64,000 nt of DNA from Palsa-892 sp963751615 (lineage in GTDB: Bacteria; Pseudomonadota; Alphaproteobacteria; Rhizobiales; Xanthobacteraceae), in assembly GCA_963751615.1 (NCBI GenBank), contig CAVVVG010000006.1:124001-188000 (forward strand), given 5' to 3'. Position 1 is the stretch's first letter, and each line of letters begins with the position of its first letter. The notes beneath the pieces were generated by a model. The model did no database searches. It saw only the letters and a program-made list of their open reading frames with translations, and had not been told where the DNA came from. Shown in pieces: positions 26,169 to 36,220 of this stretch. The translations under genes were made by a program, and so were the position numbers.

Positions 26169-27254
26169 GTGCTGACTGAACTCTTCGATTATGAGCTGCC
26201 CTCTGAGTGCATTGCACTACGGCCTGTCAGCCCGCGTGATGCCGCGAGAATGCTGGTAGTTCGTCCCAGCATTCAATCGGAACTCGAAGACCGGATGGTT
26301 CGCGACCTTCCGAAACTACTTCGTCCGGGCGATGCGCTTGTCGTAAATGACAGTAAAGTGATTCCAGCGCGCTTGATTGGCGAGCGCGTCCGCGAGGATG
26401 CGCGCGCAAAAATCGAAACAATACTGATCCGAAGAACAGCTAATGATTCATGGCAAGCGCTCGCAAAACCGCTCAAACGTCTAAAACTAGGCGACCGTAT
26501 CCGTTTTGGCCACGACAGCCGGGTCTGCTTGCTCGGTGCGCTGGATGCGACTGTCAGTGCAATTGGCGAAGGAGGGGAACTGCTGCTTCGTTTCGATTTT
26601 CACGGACCCGTGCTCGATGAAGCCATTCAAGCGCTCGGTCACATGCCGCTGCCGCCCTACATTGCGGCACGGCGAGAGGATGATGAGCAGGATCGCACCG
26701 ATTATCAAACAGTGTTTGCGAGACACGAGGGCTCGGTAGCCGCTCCGACGGCGGGTTTGCATTTCACGAACGAGATGCTGGCAGCACTCGATGCGCGGGG
26801 TCTGACACTTTTTCGTGTGACTCTACATGTTGGTGCAGGAACGTTCTTGCCAGTGAAATCAGAGGACACAAACGTTCACCGAATGCACGCCGAGTGGGGA
26901 GAGGTAAGCACGAAAACCGCGAAAGCGCTGAACGAAGTTCGTGCAAAAGGAGGCCGCGTAGTTTCGGTGGGAACAACGGTTTTACGTCTTCTGGAAAGCG
27001 CCGTTGACGATAACGGAAAGATCCAATCATTTGATGGTGAAACCTCGATCTTTATCACGCCGGGCTACAGGTTCCGTGCCGTTGATATCTTGATGACGAA
27101 TTTTCATTTACCACGTTCAACCCTGTTCATGCTTGCTTCGGCCTTTTCTGGCCTTGATCGCATGAAGCGAGCCTATACGCACGCAATTGCGCATGGATAT
27201 CGGTTTTATTCTTACGGCGACGCGTGTCTTTTGTTTCCGGAAACGCGTCAGTGA
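26169..27254 (+). CDS. queA: QueA, tRNA preQ1 ribosyltransferase-isomerase
   Basis: QueA transfers and isomerises the ribosyl part of S-adenosylmethionine to preQ1-modified tRNA, forming epoxyqueuosine. The 361-residue protein has ELFDYELPSECIALRPVSPR at the start, GDALVVNDSKVIPARL, LGHMPLPPYI, the VAAPTAGLHFT and VTLHVGAGTFLPV motifs, and NFHLPRSTLFML near the end. The start is GTG; the nearby ATG is out of frame. The stop overlaps the tgt GTG start (GTGA), matching their consecutive steps in queuosine synthesis. Confidence 0.96.
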   Translation: MLTELFDYELPSECIALRPVSPRDAARMLVVRPSIQSELEDRMVRDLPKLLRPGDALVVNDSKVIPARLIGERVREDARAKIETILIRRTANDSWQALAKPLKRLKLGDRIRFGHDSRVCLLGALDATVSAIGEGGELLLRFDFHGPVLDEAIQALGHMPLPPYIAARREDDEQDRTDYQTVFARHEGSVAAPTAGLHFTNEMLAALDARGLTLFRVTLHVGAGTFLPVKSEDTNVHRMHAEWGEVSTKTAKALNEVRAKGGRVVSVGTTVLRLLESAVDDNGKIQSFDGETSIFITPGYRFRAVDILMTNFHLPRSTLFMLASAFSGLDRMKRAYTHAIAHGYRFYSYGDACLLFPETRQ

Positions 27255-28375
27255 ATTTGGCATTTTCATTTCGTGTACTTGACGGCGATGGGCTTGCGCG
27301 TCGGGGCCAAATCGAGACGGCGCGCGGCGTCATCCGTACGCCCGCCTTTATGCCGGTAGGTACGGCAGCAACGGTTAAGGCCATGTTTCCCGAAACAGTT
27401 CGCGCGGCGGGCGCTGATATCGTACTTGCCAACACCTATCACTTAATGCTGCGGCCCGGTGCCGAGCGGATTGCTCAACTGGGAGGTCTACACGCATTTA
27501 TGCGCTGGCCGCATCCAATCTTGACAAACTCTGGTGGCTATCAGGTGATGTCGCTTTCTCGTTTGCGAAATATCGAGGAACGGGGTGTGATCTTTCGGTC
27601 GCATATCGACGGCACAATTGTGGACCTTACGCCCGAGCGTGCAATCGAAATTCAAAAATTGTTGGATGCCGACATCGTAATGCAGCTCGACGAATGTATC
27701 AAATTGCCAGCACCCGATTTCGAAATTGAACGTGCGATGAAGCTTTCCTTGCGCTGGGCGGAGCGGTCGAAGCGAGCATTTGAGGGAGCAAACCCAGAGC
27801 GTGCGCTCTTCGGCATTGTTCAGGGCGGAACATCCCCCAATCTACGCAAACAATCCGCCCGCGAATTAGTTTCAATTGATTTTCAGGGCTATGCCATAGG
27901 CGGGCTTGCGGTTGGCGAGCCACAGGACGCTATGCTCACGACCATTGAAGAAACGATGGCTGAACTGCCCACTGACAAGCCGCGCTACTTGATGGGTGTA
28001 GGCGAACCTGACGATATTCTCGCGGCCGCCGAGCGCGGTATCGACATGTTTGATTGTGTTCTGCCGACAAGGGCTGGCCGTCATTCTTTGGCTTATACGC
28101 GTCTCGGTAAGATCAACCTCAAAAACGCCCGTCACGCCGACGATCCGAGACCGCTCGACAATCGCAGCAATTGCCCGGCCGCCCGCGATTACTCGCGCGC
28201 CTATTTGCATCACCTCGTAAAGGCAAACGAGATGCTGGGAGCGATGCTGCTCACTTGGGCAAACATCAGTTATTATCAGGAATTGATGGAAGGAATCCGC
28301 TCAGCGATTGCGGATGCGCGTTTCGCTGATTTTGCTGAAGAAACCCGTGAGAACTGGAAAAAGGAACCTCGATGA
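27251..28375 (+). CDS. tgt: tRNA-guanine transglycosylase Tgt
   Basis: Tgt exchanges guanine 34 for preQ1 in GUN-anticodon tRNAs, the step before QueA. Recognisable parts are TPAFMPVGTAATVKAM, LANTYHLMLRPG, LTNSGGYQVMSLS with a catalytic-site Asp-equivalent region, FGIVQGG, YAIGGLAVGEP and the nucleophile context MFDCVLPTRAGRH. The zinc region is unusual: aligned with E. coli ligands C302, C304, C307 and H333, only C304 is kept (Ser, Ala and Ala at the others). GTG 27251 overlaps the queA stop by 4 bp and yields 374 residues; GTG 27224 is an alternative. The stop overlaps the next gene as ATGA. Confidence 0.95.
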   Translation: MNLAFSFRVLDGDGLARRGQIETARGVIRTPAFMPVGTAATVKAMFPETVRAAGADIVLANTYHLMLRPGAERIAQLGGLHAFMRWPHPILTNSGGYQVMSLSRLRNIEERGVIFRSHIDGTIVDLTPERAIEIQKLLDADIVMQLDECIKLPAPDFEIERAMKLSLRWAERSKRAFEGANPERALFGIVQGGTSPNLRKQSARELVSIDFQGYAIGGLAVGEPQDAMLTTIEETMAELPTDKPRYLMGVGEPDDILAAAERGIDMFDCVLPTRAGRHSLAYTRLGKINLKNARHADDPRPLDNRSNCPAARDYSRAYLHHLVKANEMLGAMLLTWANISYYQELMEGIRSAIADARFADFAEETRENWKKEPR

Positions 28376-29526
28376 CAAAGCCACTGTTATTTACACCGCT
28401 TTCGCTCCGTGCGATCGAGTTAAAAAATCGTATCGTGATTTCACCCATGTGTCAGTACTCGGCGAAAGACGGATTTCCCAATGATTGGCATTTTGTACAT
28501 CTCGGAAAATTTGCACAGGGTGGCGCGGGTGTGGTTTTTGCGGAGGCGACTGCAGTACATCCGAATGGCCGCATTAGCCATGGCGACCTTGGAATTTGGT
28601 CCGATGAACATATTGTCCCTTTCAAACGCATTGTGAACTTCATCAAAAGTCAGAGGGCTGTCCCTGCGATGCAACTTGCGCACGCTGGTCGCAAAGGGAG
28701 CATGCAGCGGCCCTGGCATGGCAATGGGCCCCTTAATGCAAGCGATCGCGCGCGTGGAGAGGAACCATGGCCCATCGTCGCTCCCAGTGCGATTCCGATG
28801 GACAAAGGTTGGATTACGCCCAGCGCACTCGATATGAGTGACATCAAATTGCTGACCGAAGTTTGGCGCAATGCTGCGGCACGCGCGGTTGAGGCGGGTT
28901 TTGAAATTCTCGAAATTCACAGCGCACACGGCTATCTCTTTCATGAATTTTTGTCTCCTTTAACGAACAAGCGAAACAACTCTTATGGAGGCGATCTCGC
29001 CGGTCGTATGCGGTTTCCGCTTGAGGTTGCCGCGGCCCTACGTGAGGCATGGCCGAGCAATCTTCCTCTATTGACGCGAATTTCTTCGGTTGATGGGATT
29101 GAAGGCGGATGGACCATCGAGGATTCTGTTGTCTATGCGCGCGAACTGAAAGCGCGGGGCGTCGATGTGATCGATTGCTCGTCGGGTGGCCTGATCGGAT
29201 CCGCGACAGCCGCTAGCATTCCGCGCGGCCTCGGCTTCCAGGTTCCGTTTGCAGAACGAGTGCGCAAGGAAGCCGGTATCAAGACCATGTCTGTAGGTCT
29301 TATTGTGGAGCCATTGCAGGCGGAAACAATCCTACAAAATGGTCAGGCCGACCTAATCGCAATTGGCCGCGAAGCATTATTCGATCCAAATTGGCCGGTG
29401 CATGCGGAATATGCGCTGGCAAAATCGATTGAGGAAGCTTTCAGCGATTGGCCACAGCAATATGGCTGGTGGTTGCAGCGCCGCGAACCCGGGTTGAGGG
29501 CCGCGAAGGCAGCAGCAAAAAATTAG
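28372..29526 (+). CDS. Old yellow enzyme family NADH:flavin oxidoreductase (YqjM-like)
   Basis: This 384-residue FMN enzyme belongs to the thermophilic-like (YqjM/NamA) class of old yellow enzymes, which reduce activated C=C bonds. Motifs are NRIVISPMCQYSAKDGFPN with the class-specific Cys, MQLAHAGRKGS, EIHSAHGYLFHEFLSPLTN with the His pair region, SYGGDLAGRMRFPLE, and IAIGREALFDPNWPVHA for phosphate binding. It overlaps tgt by 4 bp (ATGA), suggesting it rides on the queA-tgt transcript although no link to tRNA modification is known. It converges on the dehydrogenase gene with overlapping stop codons. Confidence 0.93.
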   Translation: MTKPLLFTPLSLRAIELKNRIVISPMCQYSAKDGFPNDWHFVHLGKFAQGGAGVVFAEATAVHPNGRISHGDLGIWSDEHIVPFKRIVNFIKSQRAVPAMQLAHAGRKGSMQRPWHGNGPLNASDRARGEEPWPIVAPSAIPMDKGWITPSALDMSDIKLLTEVWRNAAARAVEAGFEILEIHSAHGYLFHEFLSPLTNKRNNSYGGDLAGRMRFPLEVAAALREAWPSNLPLLTRISSVDGIEGGWTIEDSVVYARELKARGVDVIDCSSGGLIGSATAASIPRGLGFQVPFAERVRKEAGIKTMSVGLIVEPLQAETILQNGQADLIAIGREALFDPNWPVHAEYALAKSIEEAFSDWPQQYGWWLQRREPGLRAAKAAAKN

Positions 29527-30578
29527 ACCGCTGCTGCAATCGCCGCACCGAGATCTTGCGTTGAAGCCCGCCCGCCGATATCCGGCGTGCGCGGGCCTTC
29601 ACTCAAAATCTTTTCGATCGCGCTCATCACAGCTTCGGCAGCATCCTTGTGGCCAAGATGTTCAAGCATCATTGCCCCGGACCAGATCTGTCCGATGGGA
29701 TTAGCGATATTCCGTCCGTAAATGTCGGGTGCCGAACCGTGTACTGGCTCGAACATAGATGGAAATTTCCGTTCCGGATTTAAGTTCATCGATGGCGCAA
29801 TTCCGATTGTTCCGGTGCAAGCAGGACCGAGATCGGAAAGAATATCGCCGAACAGGTTCGAACCTACGACCACGTCGAACCAGTCGGGGTGCTGCACGAA
29901 GTGCGCGGTTAGAATGTCGATGTGGAATTGGTCGGTTTTGATGTCTGGATAATTCGCCGCCATTACTTTGAAGCGTTCATCCCAGTATGGCATCGAGATG
30001 GAAATGCCGTTCGACTTGGTTGCCGATGTCAGGTGCTTTTTCGGGCGTTTGCTCGCGACTTCAAATGCATATTTCAGAATGCGGTCAGTGCCGATGCGCG
30101 TGAAGATCGCCTGTTGAATGGCCATCTCTCGGCTCGTGCCGTCATAGATGCGTCCGCCGATTGATGAATACTCGCCTTCGGTATTTTCGCGCACTACGAT
30201 AAAATCGATATCACCAATTTTTCGGTCGGCAAGGGGCGATGTAATGCCCGGCATCAAACGCACGGGACGTACGTTTGCATATTGGTCGAATTCACGACGG
30301 ATCGGGATCAGTAGTCCCCAGAGCGAAATGTGATCCGGCACTCCCGGAAAGCCGACAGCGCCCAAAAAAATCGCATCGTGGTTCTTAATCTTATTCAACC
30401 CATCCTCTGGCATCATGTGGCCATGGTTTGTGTAATATTCGCAACTCCATGGGAAATGATCCCAAGTAAAAGAAATGCCGAATTTCTTTCCGGCCGCTTC
30501 CATCACACGGATTCCCTCGGGCACGACTTCCTTGCCAATCCCGTCGCCCGGAATGACCGCTATGCGATGATTTTTCAT
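29523..30578 (-). CDS. Tartrate dehydrogenase/decarboxylase-like enzyme (IMDH/ICDH family)
   Basis: The 351-residue protein is a beta-decarboxylating dehydrogenase: RIAVIPGDGIGKEVVPEG, the Arg-containing YANVRPVRLMPG, VRENTEGEYSSIGGR, TSATKSNGISISMPYW, the Asp-rich metal site SNLFGDILSDLGPACTG, and EPVHGSAPDIYGRNIANP. The SLWGLLIPIRREFDQYAN stretch is typical of the tartrate dehydrogenase (TtuC) branch rather than LeuB. It should oxidise D-malate or tartrate-like 2-hydroxy acids using NAD and Mn/Mg. The stop overlaps that of the convergent reductase gene by 4 bp. Confidence 0.9.
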   Translation of the reverse strand: MKNHRIAVIPGDGIGKEVVPEGIRVMEAAGKKFGISFTWDHFPWSCEYYTNHGHMMPEDGLNKIKNHDAIFLGAVGFPGVPDHISLWGLLIPIRREFDQYANVRPVRLMPGITSPLADRKIGDIDFIVVRENTEGEYSSIGGRIYDGTSREMAIQQAIFTRIGTDRILKYAFEVASKRPKKHLTSATKSNGISISMPYWDERFKVMAANYPDIKTDQFHIDILTAHFVQHPDWFDVVVGSNLFGDILSDLGPACTGTIGIAPSMNLNPERKFPSMFEPVHGSAPDIYGRNIANPIGQIWSGAMMLEHLGHKDAAEAVMSAIEKILSEGPRTPDIGGRASTQDLGAAIAAAV

Positions 30579-31074
30579 ATTGGATCGCCGTATTTGCGAT
30601 TACAGAGGAAAGATTGGCGAGCCCGGAGGGGGTTCGGACCTCGAATACGATTACAAGATATCTTGAGCCCCAATACAATCAACAGCTTAGCGGTTGCACA
30701 TGTCCGATTTATACAGAATATCGGCAGGACATTAGCTGCTTAATTTCTTAGGCCGGAGCGATGCAATTTGCTCGCGTTCAAAAAGTGCTCAACTGCTATT
30801 CGGTTTCCGTTGTGCGAAAGAAGATCCGAACTGCCAATTGATGAAAGACAAGGAGGGACGTATTAAGAAGCGCTGGTCGAATTTAAAAGTCAACCGATAC
30901 AATCGGCAAATATGATTGCGCGAATACCGACGTAAAGCTTCGCTCGAAACGATCTCACAGAATAAATGCGCGGACGTTGTACCTAAATGTGTCAATGATA
31001 CGAAAGCCAGATTTCGGCAAATGGATTGAATGGCAACATCGTTACGTTCAATCCTAGAAACGTGAGCCAGCTCC
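30579..31074. other. Intergenic region holding a tRNA-like fragment
   Basis: No supported coding sequence. The left part includes the promoter of the dehydrogenase and a sequence that resembles the 3' half of a tRNA (listed separately). The right part should carry the promoter of the NRAMP gene. A 105-codon minus-strand frame (30789-31106) has no recognisable features and overlaps the NRAMP start. Confidence 0.5.
30615..30660 (-). repeat. tRNA 3'-half-like fragment / imperfect copy of the tRNA-Lys 3' end
   Basis: On the minus strand this reads as an anticodon-loop-like CTTGTAA, a TCCGAAC in place of the T-loop TTCGAAT, and an ending GGGCTCGCCA. Positions 30615-30631 (TGGCGAGCCCGGAGGGG) match the 3' end of tRNA-Lys at 37754-37770 at 15 of 17 bases in the same orientation. 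The 5' half of a tRNA is not recognisable, so it looks like a remnant or an attachment-site copy. Some of the similarity is expected between any two tRNA 3' ends. Confidence 0.45.
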
Positions 31075-32328
31075 ATGAATACGTCTCCCGCGGCCAAACT
31101 GCGCACTTCGCCGTATGATCATTGGCGTCGCTTTGCGGCTGTGGCTGGTCCCGGGTTTGTTGTGATGCTCGCTGACACCGATGCGGGGAGTATCATCACC
31201 GCTGCACAGAGTGGAGCTGAATGGGGCTACCGGCTTCTGCTGCTACAGTTGATTCTTGTCCCAATCCTGTACATCGTCCAAGAACTTACCGTCCGCCTGG
31301 GGATTGTCAGCGGCAAGGGTCACGCGGAACTCATTAAAGAACACTTTGGCCAAGGGTGGGCATGGTTATCCGTTGCCACTCTCGTTCTCGCTTGCATTGG
31401 TGCGCTGTTGAGTGAGTTGAGCGGACTGGCAGGCGTCGGCCTCCTCTTTGGCGTGCCAGCGCCCGTCACGATGATATTGATCGTCGCCGCTCTTATCTTG
31501 ATGGCCTATAAGGGTTCTTATCTGTCGGTTGAGCGGATCGCGATCGCAATTGGCGCTTTCGAGTTAGTTTTCTTAGTGGTTGCCTGGCAGGCCAAGCCCG
31601 ATTTCGCCGCTCTTGCCATCGGGTCGGTAGATATCCCATGGCATGAGCCAAAATACCTTTATCTGGTTTCCGCCAATATTGGCGCGGTTATCATGCCGTG
31701 GATGGTGTTTTATCAGCAATCGTCAGTTGTGGAGAAAAAGCTGACGGTGGCTGATTTGCCAGCAGCACGTCTAGACACTGCGTTTGGTGCCACGCTGACG
31801 CAAATTATTATGGCTGCAGTTCTGGTCGTCACCGCGGCGACACTCAATAGTACCAGCCATTCGGGTCCAATCGATACCGTGCAACAGATCGCCGAAGCGA
31901 TCACGCCTTATCTTGGCAACACAACTGGCAAGCTATTGTTTGCTCTTGGACTATCCGGCTCGGCCGTGGTGGCGACCATCGTCGTCACGCTGACGGCGGC
32001 ACGGACCGTGAGTGAAGTTCTTGGTGCAAAGCATTCGTTGGAACACGAACCGCTCGAAGCCCCCTGGTTTTACGGAATCTATACGGCGACGCTTGTTGCT
32101 GGAGCGGCGCTTATTATCTCTGGTGTCAACCTGGTAAGCCTCAGTGTTGGCGTACAAGTGATGAACGCGCTGCTACTGCCGATTGTATTAGCGTTCTTGT
32201 ATTTGCTAGCCCGCCGATTGTCGTCGCCGTATCGGCTTCGAGGAGTTTATGCAGTACTCGTCGGAATCGTGATCATAGCAACTGTAATTTTTGGAGTGTA
32301 TTCCGGATTGTCGGGATTGTTGGGTTGA
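31075..32328 (+). CDS. NRAMP-family transporter with altered metal-site motifs
   Basis: The 417-residue protein has about eleven hydrophobic helices and the NRAMP layout: FGQ and SGKGHAELI near the start match MntH-type proteins. The helix-1 metal motif, usually DPGN, is DAGS here (in ADTDAGSIITAAQSG): the Asp is kept but Pro and Asn are changed. The helix-6 motif, usually MPHN, reads MPWM, so the Met stays but the His-Asn pair is lost. Family members carry Mn2+ or Fe2+ with protons; these changes suggest a divergent ion selectivity or coupling. No Mn riboswitch or regulator site was found upstream. It lies alone between the tartrate-type dehydrogenase and the liv operon. Confidence 0.82.
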   Translation: MNTSPAAKLRTSPYDHWRRFAAVAGPGFVVMLADTDAGSIITAAQSGAEWGYRLLLLQLILVPILYIVQELTVRLGIVSGKGHAELIKEHFGQGWAWLSVATLVLACIGALLSELSGLAGVGLLFGVPAPVTMILIVAALILMAYKGSYLSVERIAIAIGAFELVFLVVAWQAKPDFAALAIGSVDIPWHEPKYLYLVSANIGAVIMPWMVFYQQSSVVEKKLTVADLPAARLDTAFGATLTQIIMAAVLVVTAATLNSTSHSGPIDTVQQIAEAITPYLGNTTGKLLFALGLSGSAVVATIVVTLTAARTVSEVLGAKHSLEHEPLEAPWFYGIYTATLVAGAALIISGVNLVSLSVGVQVMNALLLPIVLAFLYLLARRLSSPYRLRGVYAVLVGIVIIATVIFGVYSGLSGLLG

Positions 32329-32644
32329 TGTGATATAGACGAACTCATAAGACACAGATCGAAGTTTTGTTTACTCGGGATATCTACTGCGTGGCACAAC
32401 ACTCAAGATGACGAGTAGCTTATTACAGCTACAATTATGACGACCGAAATGCACGATGCAATCAATCCGTACTCCACTGGAGGAAATACCGCTCTCATTG
32501 TGAAGGAATTGGTGCAACTTGGTCATATTCGACTCCAGGACACTTTTTACCCAAAGCAGACATCCACAGCGCGGTCTGCTCCCCCCATTCCATGGCAGTA
32601 GAGTTCGCGATCGAGTATGATTGCGTAGTGCGAACGCGGATCAT
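32329..32644. other. Intergenic region between the NRAMP and livM genes (convergent)
   Basis: The two flanking genes converge here. An open frame of 54 codons on the plus strand (32437-32601) lacks a ribosome-binding site and matches nothing I know, so it is not called. No clear terminator hairpin or repeat of the tRNA end is seen. The change from ordinary to high G+C occurs at about the livM end. Confidence 0.45.
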
Positions 32645-33706
32645 TCATCGAACATGGCCCCGCAATTTGCCGACGATGCCGGTCGGGAAGAAATAGATGC
32701 TCAGGATGAATAGAAGGCCGAGCCATAACAACCAGCGGTCCGGATGAAACAGCTGAGGGAGAACCGGCAGGCCCTCGGTCGCCGTGCTGATCAGACCTAT
32801 AAGATTCTGCAAGTAACTTTCGGCCAATAGGAAGATCGTGGCGCCGAGCACCGCGCCGTAAAGCGTGCCCATGCCGCCGATGACGACCATCAGCAAGATG
32901 TCGAGCATAATGTCAAAGGAGAGCGTTGTTGCCGGGCCGGTATACCGCAACCAGACTGCGCACAGCACGCCGGCGAGCGTTGCCATACCGGCGGAAACGC
33001 AATTGATAATTGAGCGATAGAGGACCGTGCGGTAGCCGAGTGCCTCGGCCCGGAAATCATTCTCGCGGATCGCCTGGAGGACGCGACCGAACGGCGAATT
33101 TACTACCCTCAGCATGACAAGGAATAGGAAGAGCGAGGTAAGGAAGAGGAGGTAATAGGCGATGATCCGGCCGTTGATCGTCACCCCGAACAGTTCATGC
33201 TCGAACAGTTGGAAGCCGGGCCGCAACAGCGGCGGGATCTGATAGGTGCGGCCGTCCTCTCCTCCGGTCAGCCAGCCGAGTTGGGAAGCCAGAATGGCGA
33301 ACACGCTCGCCACCGCCAATGTGATCATCGCGAAGAAGATCGCGCGCACGCGCAACGAAAGCAGGCCGATCACCAGGGCAACCGCCGTCGAGAGGACGAG
33401 CGCAATCACAGCCCCAAGCGATACCGAGGACCAGGTTGGGCCCCAGGCAAAAAGCGCGATGCCGGCCCCATAGCCGCCGATGCCGAAGAACATCGTGTGG
33501 GCGAAGGAGACGATGCCGGTATAGCCGAGCAACAGGTCGTAGCTTGCCACCAGCACGATGAAATAGCAGATCTTCGCCGCCGCATTCAGCGACTGCGAGC
33601 CGGGAAACAGGAACGGCGCGAGCGCTAGGCCGAAGAAGATGATCAGCAACGCAGTGGCGAGGATACGGCTCTGCGGAAAGTCATCGGAGAGTAAGGTGCG
33701 CAGCAT
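32645..33706 (-). CDS. livM: LivM-type permease of a branched-chain amino-acid ABC transporter
   Basis: The 353-residue protein is one of two inner-membrane subunits. Hydrophobic helices alternate with family segments: GYTGIVSFAHTMFFGIGGYG, the cytoplasmic coupling segment VLQAIRENDFRAEALGYR, and VVIGGMGTLYGAVLGA, the LivM hallmark. ATG 33706 shares its first base with the livH stop (TAATG), so it is translationally coupled. An artificially long frame continues upstream through livH in another register and should be ignored. It is the last gene of the liv operon. Confidence 0.94.
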   Translation of the reverse strand: MLRTLLSDDFPQSRILATALLIIFFGLALAPFLFPGSQSLNAAAKICYFIVLVASYDLLLGYTGIVSFAHTMFFGIGGYGAGIALFAWGPTWSSVSLGAVIALVLSTAVALVIGLLSLRVRAIFFAMITLAVASVFAILASQLGWLTGGEDGRTYQIPPLLRPGFQLFEHELFGVTINGRIIAYYLLFLTSLFLFLVMLRVVNSPFGRVLQAIRENDFRAEALGYRTVLYRSIINCVSAGMATLAGVLCAVWLRYTGPATTLSFDIMLDILLMVVIGGMGTLYGAVLGATIFLLAESYLQNLIGLISTATEGLPVLPQLFHPDRWLLWLGLLFILSIYFFPTGIVGKLRGHVR

Positions 33707-34719
33707 TAGCGGTTTGCCACCCGATAAAGGCCGCGCGCGCGCCACAGCAGGATCAGCACCATCAACAGGATGTTGGATCCGAGCGCCAGCTTGGGCGCCA
33801 AGAAGCCGGTGTAGTTCGCAGTGAGAGCCACCAACAAGGCGCCAATAAAGCAGCCGCCGACCGAGCCGAGGCCGCCAATAATAACGACGATGAAAATGAG
33901 TACCAGGAGTTCGAGGCCCATGCCGGGGGTGAGCGCCTCGCGGTAGAACGCCCACATCACGCCGCCCAATCCGGCGAGCGCGGACCCGGCGACAAATACG
34001 CCGATGAACAGGCGGTTGATGTGATAACCGAGCGCCTCGACCATCTCGCGGTTCTCCACGCCGGCGCGGATCAGTAGTCCGATTTTGGTGCGGTTCAGCA
34101 CCAACAGCATGCCTCCAAAAACGACAAAGCCGATGACCACGGCGATTAGCCGATAGCGCTCCACCGCGATGTCTCCGAATACGATGATGCCGCGCAATGC
34201 CGTGGGAAGCGGCAGCGTGATCTGGATCGGCCCCCATAGTACGATGATGATCTGCTGCGCCACAATCAGCCCGCCGACTGTCACCAAGATCTGGTGCAGG
34301 TGCCGGCCGTAAACCGGCTTGATGATCACGCGTTCGAAGAAATAACCGGCGATGCCCGTGATTAGCATCGCCAATCCGATCATCGCGAGCAAAGCAATGA
34401 TGTTCAGCGCCAGTGAATCCGCTGCGAGCCAGCTGGACAGCGGCAATAGCAGAAGGGTCGTGGTGTAGGCGCCGAGTGAGATGAAGGCACCGTGGCCGAA
34501 ATTGAGCACGTCCATCAGACCGAACACAAGCGTCAAGCCCGACGCCATGATGAAGATCATCAATCCCATCGCCAGGCCCGCCAGCGTCAGCGTCGCCCAA
34601 GTCGAGAGTGATCCGATCAGCGGCAAGGCGATCAGGATGACGAGCGGCACCAGCATAAGCGGTTGCCAGTCGATAGAGCGCGCGGCCATTCCGCCGTTGC
34701 TGTTTTCCATAGCGCTCAT
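33706..34719 (-). CDS. livH: LivH-type permease of a branched-chain amino-acid ABC transporter
   Basis: The 337-residue permease carries the LivH pattern: GLTLVFGLMDVLNFGHGAF in the second helix region, a middle loop RTKIGLLIRAGVENREMVEA that contacts the ATPases, and VVIIGGLGSVGGCFIGALL near the end. The ATG overlaps the livF stop (ATGA). A second in-frame ATG at 34710 is possible. It pairs with LivM in the membrane; hydrophobic amino acids are the usual substrates, but rhizobial homologues also carry other amides, so the substrate is not certain. Confidence 0.94.
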   Translation of the reverse strand: MSAMENSNGGMAARSIDWQPLMLVPLVILIALPLIGSLSTWATLTLAGLAMGLMIFIMASGLTLVFGLMDVLNFGHGAFISLGAYTTTLLLLPLSSWLAADSLALNIIALLAMIGLAMLITGIAGYFFERVIIKPVYGRHLHQILVTVGGLIVAQQIIIVLWGPIQITLPLPTALRGIIVFGDIAVERYRLIAVVIGFVVFGGMLLVLNRTKIGLLIRAGVENREMVEALGYHINRLFIGVFVAGSALAGLGGVMWAFYREALTPGMGLELLVLIFIVVIIGGLGSVGGCFIGALLVALTANYTGFLAPKLALGSNILLMVLILLWRARGLYRVANR

Positions 34720-35433
34720 TGATGCGAATCCAGCGTGAGGCCGAGCAGCCTGTGTTGCAATTCTTGATCAGTCGCGAGCTCTGCCATCATGCCGGTGTAA
34801 AGCACGCGGCCGTTATCCATCACAGCGACCGTGTCGCCGAGCGCACGCGCGAACATGAAATTCTGCTCAACCAAAAGGATCGTCGTGTCGGTACGTTTGA
34901 GCTTCTGGAACGCGGCAATCATGTTGACGATGATCGACGGCGCCAGTCCCTTAGTCGGCTCGTCGATCAAGATCAGCTTGCGCGGCTCGATGATTGCGCG
35001 TGCGATCGAGAGCATCTGTTTCTGTCCACCCGAGAGCACTCCGGCAGCCGCCGACCAGAATTTTCGCAGCGCCGGAAACAGATCGAGGATCCAGCGCAAG
35101 CGCGTCTGGTCGATAACGCCTTCCCGCGCCGCCAGCAGCAGGTTCTCCTGCACCGTGAGGTCTCCGAAAATACCCATACTCTCTGGCACGTAGGCGATGC
35201 CCGCTTGGGCAACGTCGGGCGTTGCCCAGGCCGTGATCTCGTCGCCGTCAAAGCGAATGTTTCCAGACGATGCGTGCCAAAGCCCCATGATGGTGCGCAG
35301 CGTCGTGGTCTTGCCGGCGCCGTTGCGGCCGAGCAGCGCGGTAAGGCCCCCGCGCGGCACGGTGAGGTCAACGCCTTGCAGGATATGGTACGGCCCTACA
35401 TGGGTGTTGACCGCCGTCAGGGTGAGGAGCGGA

Positions 35434-35441
<8 letters not shown>
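34716..35441 (-). CDS. livF: LivF-type ATPase of a branched-chain amino-acid ABC transporter
   Basis: This 241-residue ABC ATPase shows Walker A LGRNGAGKTTTLRTIMG, the LivF-typical YVPESMGIFGDLTVQENLLL around the Q-loop, signature LSGGQKQMLSIARA, Walker B KLILIDEPTKGLAPS and the switch His-like VEQNF. It energises transport together with LivG. It overlaps livG by 8 bp upstream and livH by 4 bp downstream. G+C is high, as in the whole operon. Confidence 0.95.
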
Positions 35442-36186
<745 letters not shown>

Positions 36187-36220
36187 TTGCCCACCTATGG
36201 ATCGAAGCGGCGACGACCGC

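Noticed and set aside
30789..31106. 105-codon minus-strand frame upstream of the NRAMP gene
   Set aside because: It overlaps the NRAMP start and shows no motif, ribosome-binding site or codon bias.
33707..34600. Long N-terminal extension of livM
   Set aside because: It is a shifted reading of livH; livM properly starts at 33706, overlapping the livH stop by one base.
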